DNA of 17,416 nt. It comes from Bacteroidales bacterium (GTDB taxonomy: Bacteria; Bacteroidota; Bacteroidia; Bacteroidales; UBA932). Positions within the stretch are counted from its first letter, which is position 1. Each line of letters begins with the position of its first letter. Where the stretch lies: assembly GCA_017615135.1 (NCBI GenBank), contig JAGAAU010000191.1, positions 1 through 17,416 of the forward strand. Reading direction: 5' to 3'. A program made the position numbers and the translations under genes. The notes beneath the pieces are model-generated. The model had not been told where the DNA came from. It saw nothing but the letters and a program-made list of their open reading frames with translations, and did not search any database. Shown here one piece after another: positions 16,250-17,416 of the stretch.

Positions 16250-16652
16250 CGGCCTTCATAGCTTTAAACGAGTCGAAATCATATAGATAGTCATCAGGAT
16301 CGTAATGTGTAGACCCGAATTCGAGAGCCAGGGAGTTAGTGGAGAAATTCCGTATGCTGCGCCACAGTCCATGGGGAATATACAGGCCATAGTACGAACG
16401 GTTCATGGTGAACACAGACTCACTGTTTCCATCGCTTACAACGACATCGAAGCTGCCGGACAGCGCGATAATGAACTCATCGTTCTTTATGTAGGCATGT
16501 CCTCCCCTGTCCTCTCCACCGGGGACATCGTAAATCCAGTATGTGCGCATGATTGTGAAGGGAACATGCCTGTTCTGCTCCACGAACGAGAGGTTTCCCC
16601 TGTTGTCGAGTATCCTGGGAATGTCAACAAGTTTGCAATCGCTTACTTTCAT
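16236..16652 (-). CDS. FdtA/QdtA-family cupin, divergent copy (HAY in place of HAH)
   Basis: This 138-residue cupin belongs to the same WxcM/FdtA family as its downstream neighbour: both share a YDVPGGExRG segment, a GSFxVxxSDG strand and the ending DDYxxxxDxF. The active-site segment here reads RGGHAYIKND, with His52 kept but the second catalytic histidine replaced by Tyr54 (codon TAC). The protein might be a weakened or regulatory partner, or an isomerase with different specificity. The open frame continues upstream for 56 more codons, but that part is Cys- and Ser-rich, has no cupin similarity and is antisense-free shadow of the polymerase gene in another frame. ATG 16652 gives the expected family N-terminus MKVSDCKLVDIPRI. 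With that start it overlaps the polymerase stop by 29 bases, the longest same-strand overlap in the operon. Confidence 0.86.
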   Translation of the reverse strand: MKVSDCKLVDIPRILDNRGNLSFVEQNRHVPFTIMRTYWIYDVPGGEDRGGHAYIKNDEFIIALSGSFDVVVSDGNSESVFTMNRSYYGLYIPHGLWRSIRNFSTNSLALEFGSTHYDPDDYLYDFDSFKAMKADGKI

Positions 16653-17416
16653 CCTTGTTCTTTGCTTTGAAAGGTATGAATGATATGGCTGCAAAAACCA
16701 TCGAGAACAAAATGATATTGTCGAACATGCCGCCGCTGGCCATAGACATGAAAAAGAGTCCGGCAAAGTAATAGATATACCGTTTGATTGATTTGCGGCC
16801 AAGAATAAGCATGACGACAAAAACCGCGGTCAGTACGATTAAGCCCGTTATTCCCAATTCACAGAGAATTTCCACGAAGAGATTGTGCGGATAAGTATCA
16901 TAATTGCCGAGCAGGTTGTAGCGGCCGAACCCTACTCCGAGTATCGGATTGTCAAGGAAAAGCTGCACCCCTGCCAGAAGCCAGAGTCCACGCCCTCCTC
17001 CTTCCACATAGCCGTCTTCCACCGTGCTTTCAAAAAGTTCGGACAGGGCTGCGCTGGATGCATACACCAACGGCACCAGCAAAAGCAGACCCGCCGCAAT
17101 CATCAGACCAGTCTTCTTGAATCTCAGGAACACCCATAGCAAAAGGACCAGGAACAAACTGATAATCATTTGTCTGGCGCCTGCATAGAGAACAATGACA
17201 AGGCCTAATGCAAAAAGGAAAACAGGAATAGCATAGTCCCGCTTATATCTCATCAGAACTATACCAAGGCCCTGCAGGACATAAGAACCGGGGAATTGAT
17301 AGCTGATGTTGTACACATCGGGAATATATCCGAGAGTTTCTATGGTCTGAACCCGCATGAAGGCAAAATCGAACAGACTGGAAGGACCGCTGATAGTGTT
17401 GGCGTCTATGGAAAGC
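16624..17416 (-). CDS. Wzy-like O-antigen polymerase/ligase (5' end missing)
   Basis: The reading frame is open to the right edge, so the gene starts beyond the window. The visible about 263 residues form at least six hydrophobic segments, with the extracytoplasmic loop of the Wzy_C/O-antigen ligase family: GVGFGRYNLLGN and then YPHNLFVEILCELGITGL, whose His is conserved in this family. An internal Met at 17358 could be mistaken for the start, but 19 further in-frame codons precede it (ending SSLFDFAF) without a stop. Such proteins either polymerise flipped repeat units (Wzy) or ligate glycan to a lipid A core (WaaL). The adjacent Wzx-like flippase and initiating transferase favour a polymerase. 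The short C-terminus is rich in Lys after the last helix. It is the first visible gene of the operon. Confidence 0.86.
   Translation of the reverse strand, partial: LSIDANTISGPSSLFDFAFMRVQTIETLGYIPDVYNISYQFPGSYVLQGLGIVLMRYKRDYAIPVFLFALGLVIVLYAGARQMIISLFLVLLLWVFLRFKKTGLMIAAGLLLLVPLVYASSAALSELFESTVEDGYVEGGGRGLWLLAGVQLFLDNPILGVGFGRYNLLGNYDTYPHNLFVEILCELGITGLIVLTAVFVVMLILGRKSIKRYIYYFAGLFFMSMASGGMFDNIILFSMVFAAISFIPFKAKNKDESKRLQTC

Noticed and set aside
16653..16820. Upstream extension of the divergent FdtA-like frame, giving 194 residues
   Set aside because: The added 56 residues lie inside the polymerase gene in another frame, are not cupin-like, and ATG 16652 gives the usual family N-terminus.
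1..17416. Mobile elements, CRISPR arrays, tRNA/rRNA genes, invertible promoter repeats
   Set aside because: Reading both strands I saw no transposase or integrase, no regularly spaced repeats, no tRNA-like cloverleaf and no convincing long inverted repeats; the coding sequence is nearly continuous.

Overview
The window looks like a chromosomal piece of a Bacteroidota genome, probably Bacteroidales. Supporting signs are the capsule-type Wzi protein beside a WbaP/WcaJ-type initiating transferase, the tandem FdtA-family cupins, and genes packed by short overlaps with A/T-rich rather than Shine-Dalgarno-like leaders. Base composition looks roughly balanced by eye. I cannot name a genus. No tRNA, rRNA, CRISPR array, insertion sequence or phage gene is visible, and no stretch over 300 bases lacks a gene.

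Region 1 (1-1724, + strand) is housekeeping. It holds the 3' part of a MiaB/MtaB-type tRNA methylthiotransferase gene and, coupled by an ATGA overlap, a PhnP-like metallo-beta-lactamase-fold hydrolase.

Region 2 (17416 down to 1597, - strand) is one tightly packed surface-polysaccharide (capsule or O-antigen) operon that enters from beyond the right edge. In transcription order it encodes: a Wzy-like polymerase/ligase (partial); two FdtA-like sugar ketoisomerases; an ATP-grasp ligase; a Wzx-like flippase; a DegT/DnrJ sugar aminotransferase; a GT4 glycosyltransferase; a GT2 glycosyltransferase; a secreted parallel beta-helix protein; a second GT4; a WecG/TagA/CpsF (GT26) transferase; a Wzi-like outer-membrane protein; a polyprenyl-phosphate sugar-1-phosphate transferase; a galactokinase-family sugar kinase; and a sugar-1-phosphate nucleotidyltransferase.

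Together these describe a Wzy-dependent pathway. The initiating transferase starts the repeat unit on undecaprenyl phosphate, the four glycosyltransferases extend it, Wzx flips it, Wzy polymerises it, and Wzi retains polymer at the surface. FdtA plus the aminotransferase imply a dTDP-3-amino-3,6-dideoxyhexose (Fuc3N or Qui3N type). The early rmlA/rmlB steps must lie elsewhere.

The two most interesting points are these. First, no N-acetyltransferase is present, but an ATP-grasp ligase sits inside the aminosugar gene group, suggesting the sugar amine may be amidated with an amino acid or other carboxylic acid. Second, the operon ends in a sugar kinase whose sugar-binding motif has Ala where galactokinases have Glu, as in plant galacturonokinases, followed by a nucleotidyltransferase: a possible salvage route to an NDP-uronic acid. 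The 3' ends of the two regions collide in a 128-base convergent coding overlap.
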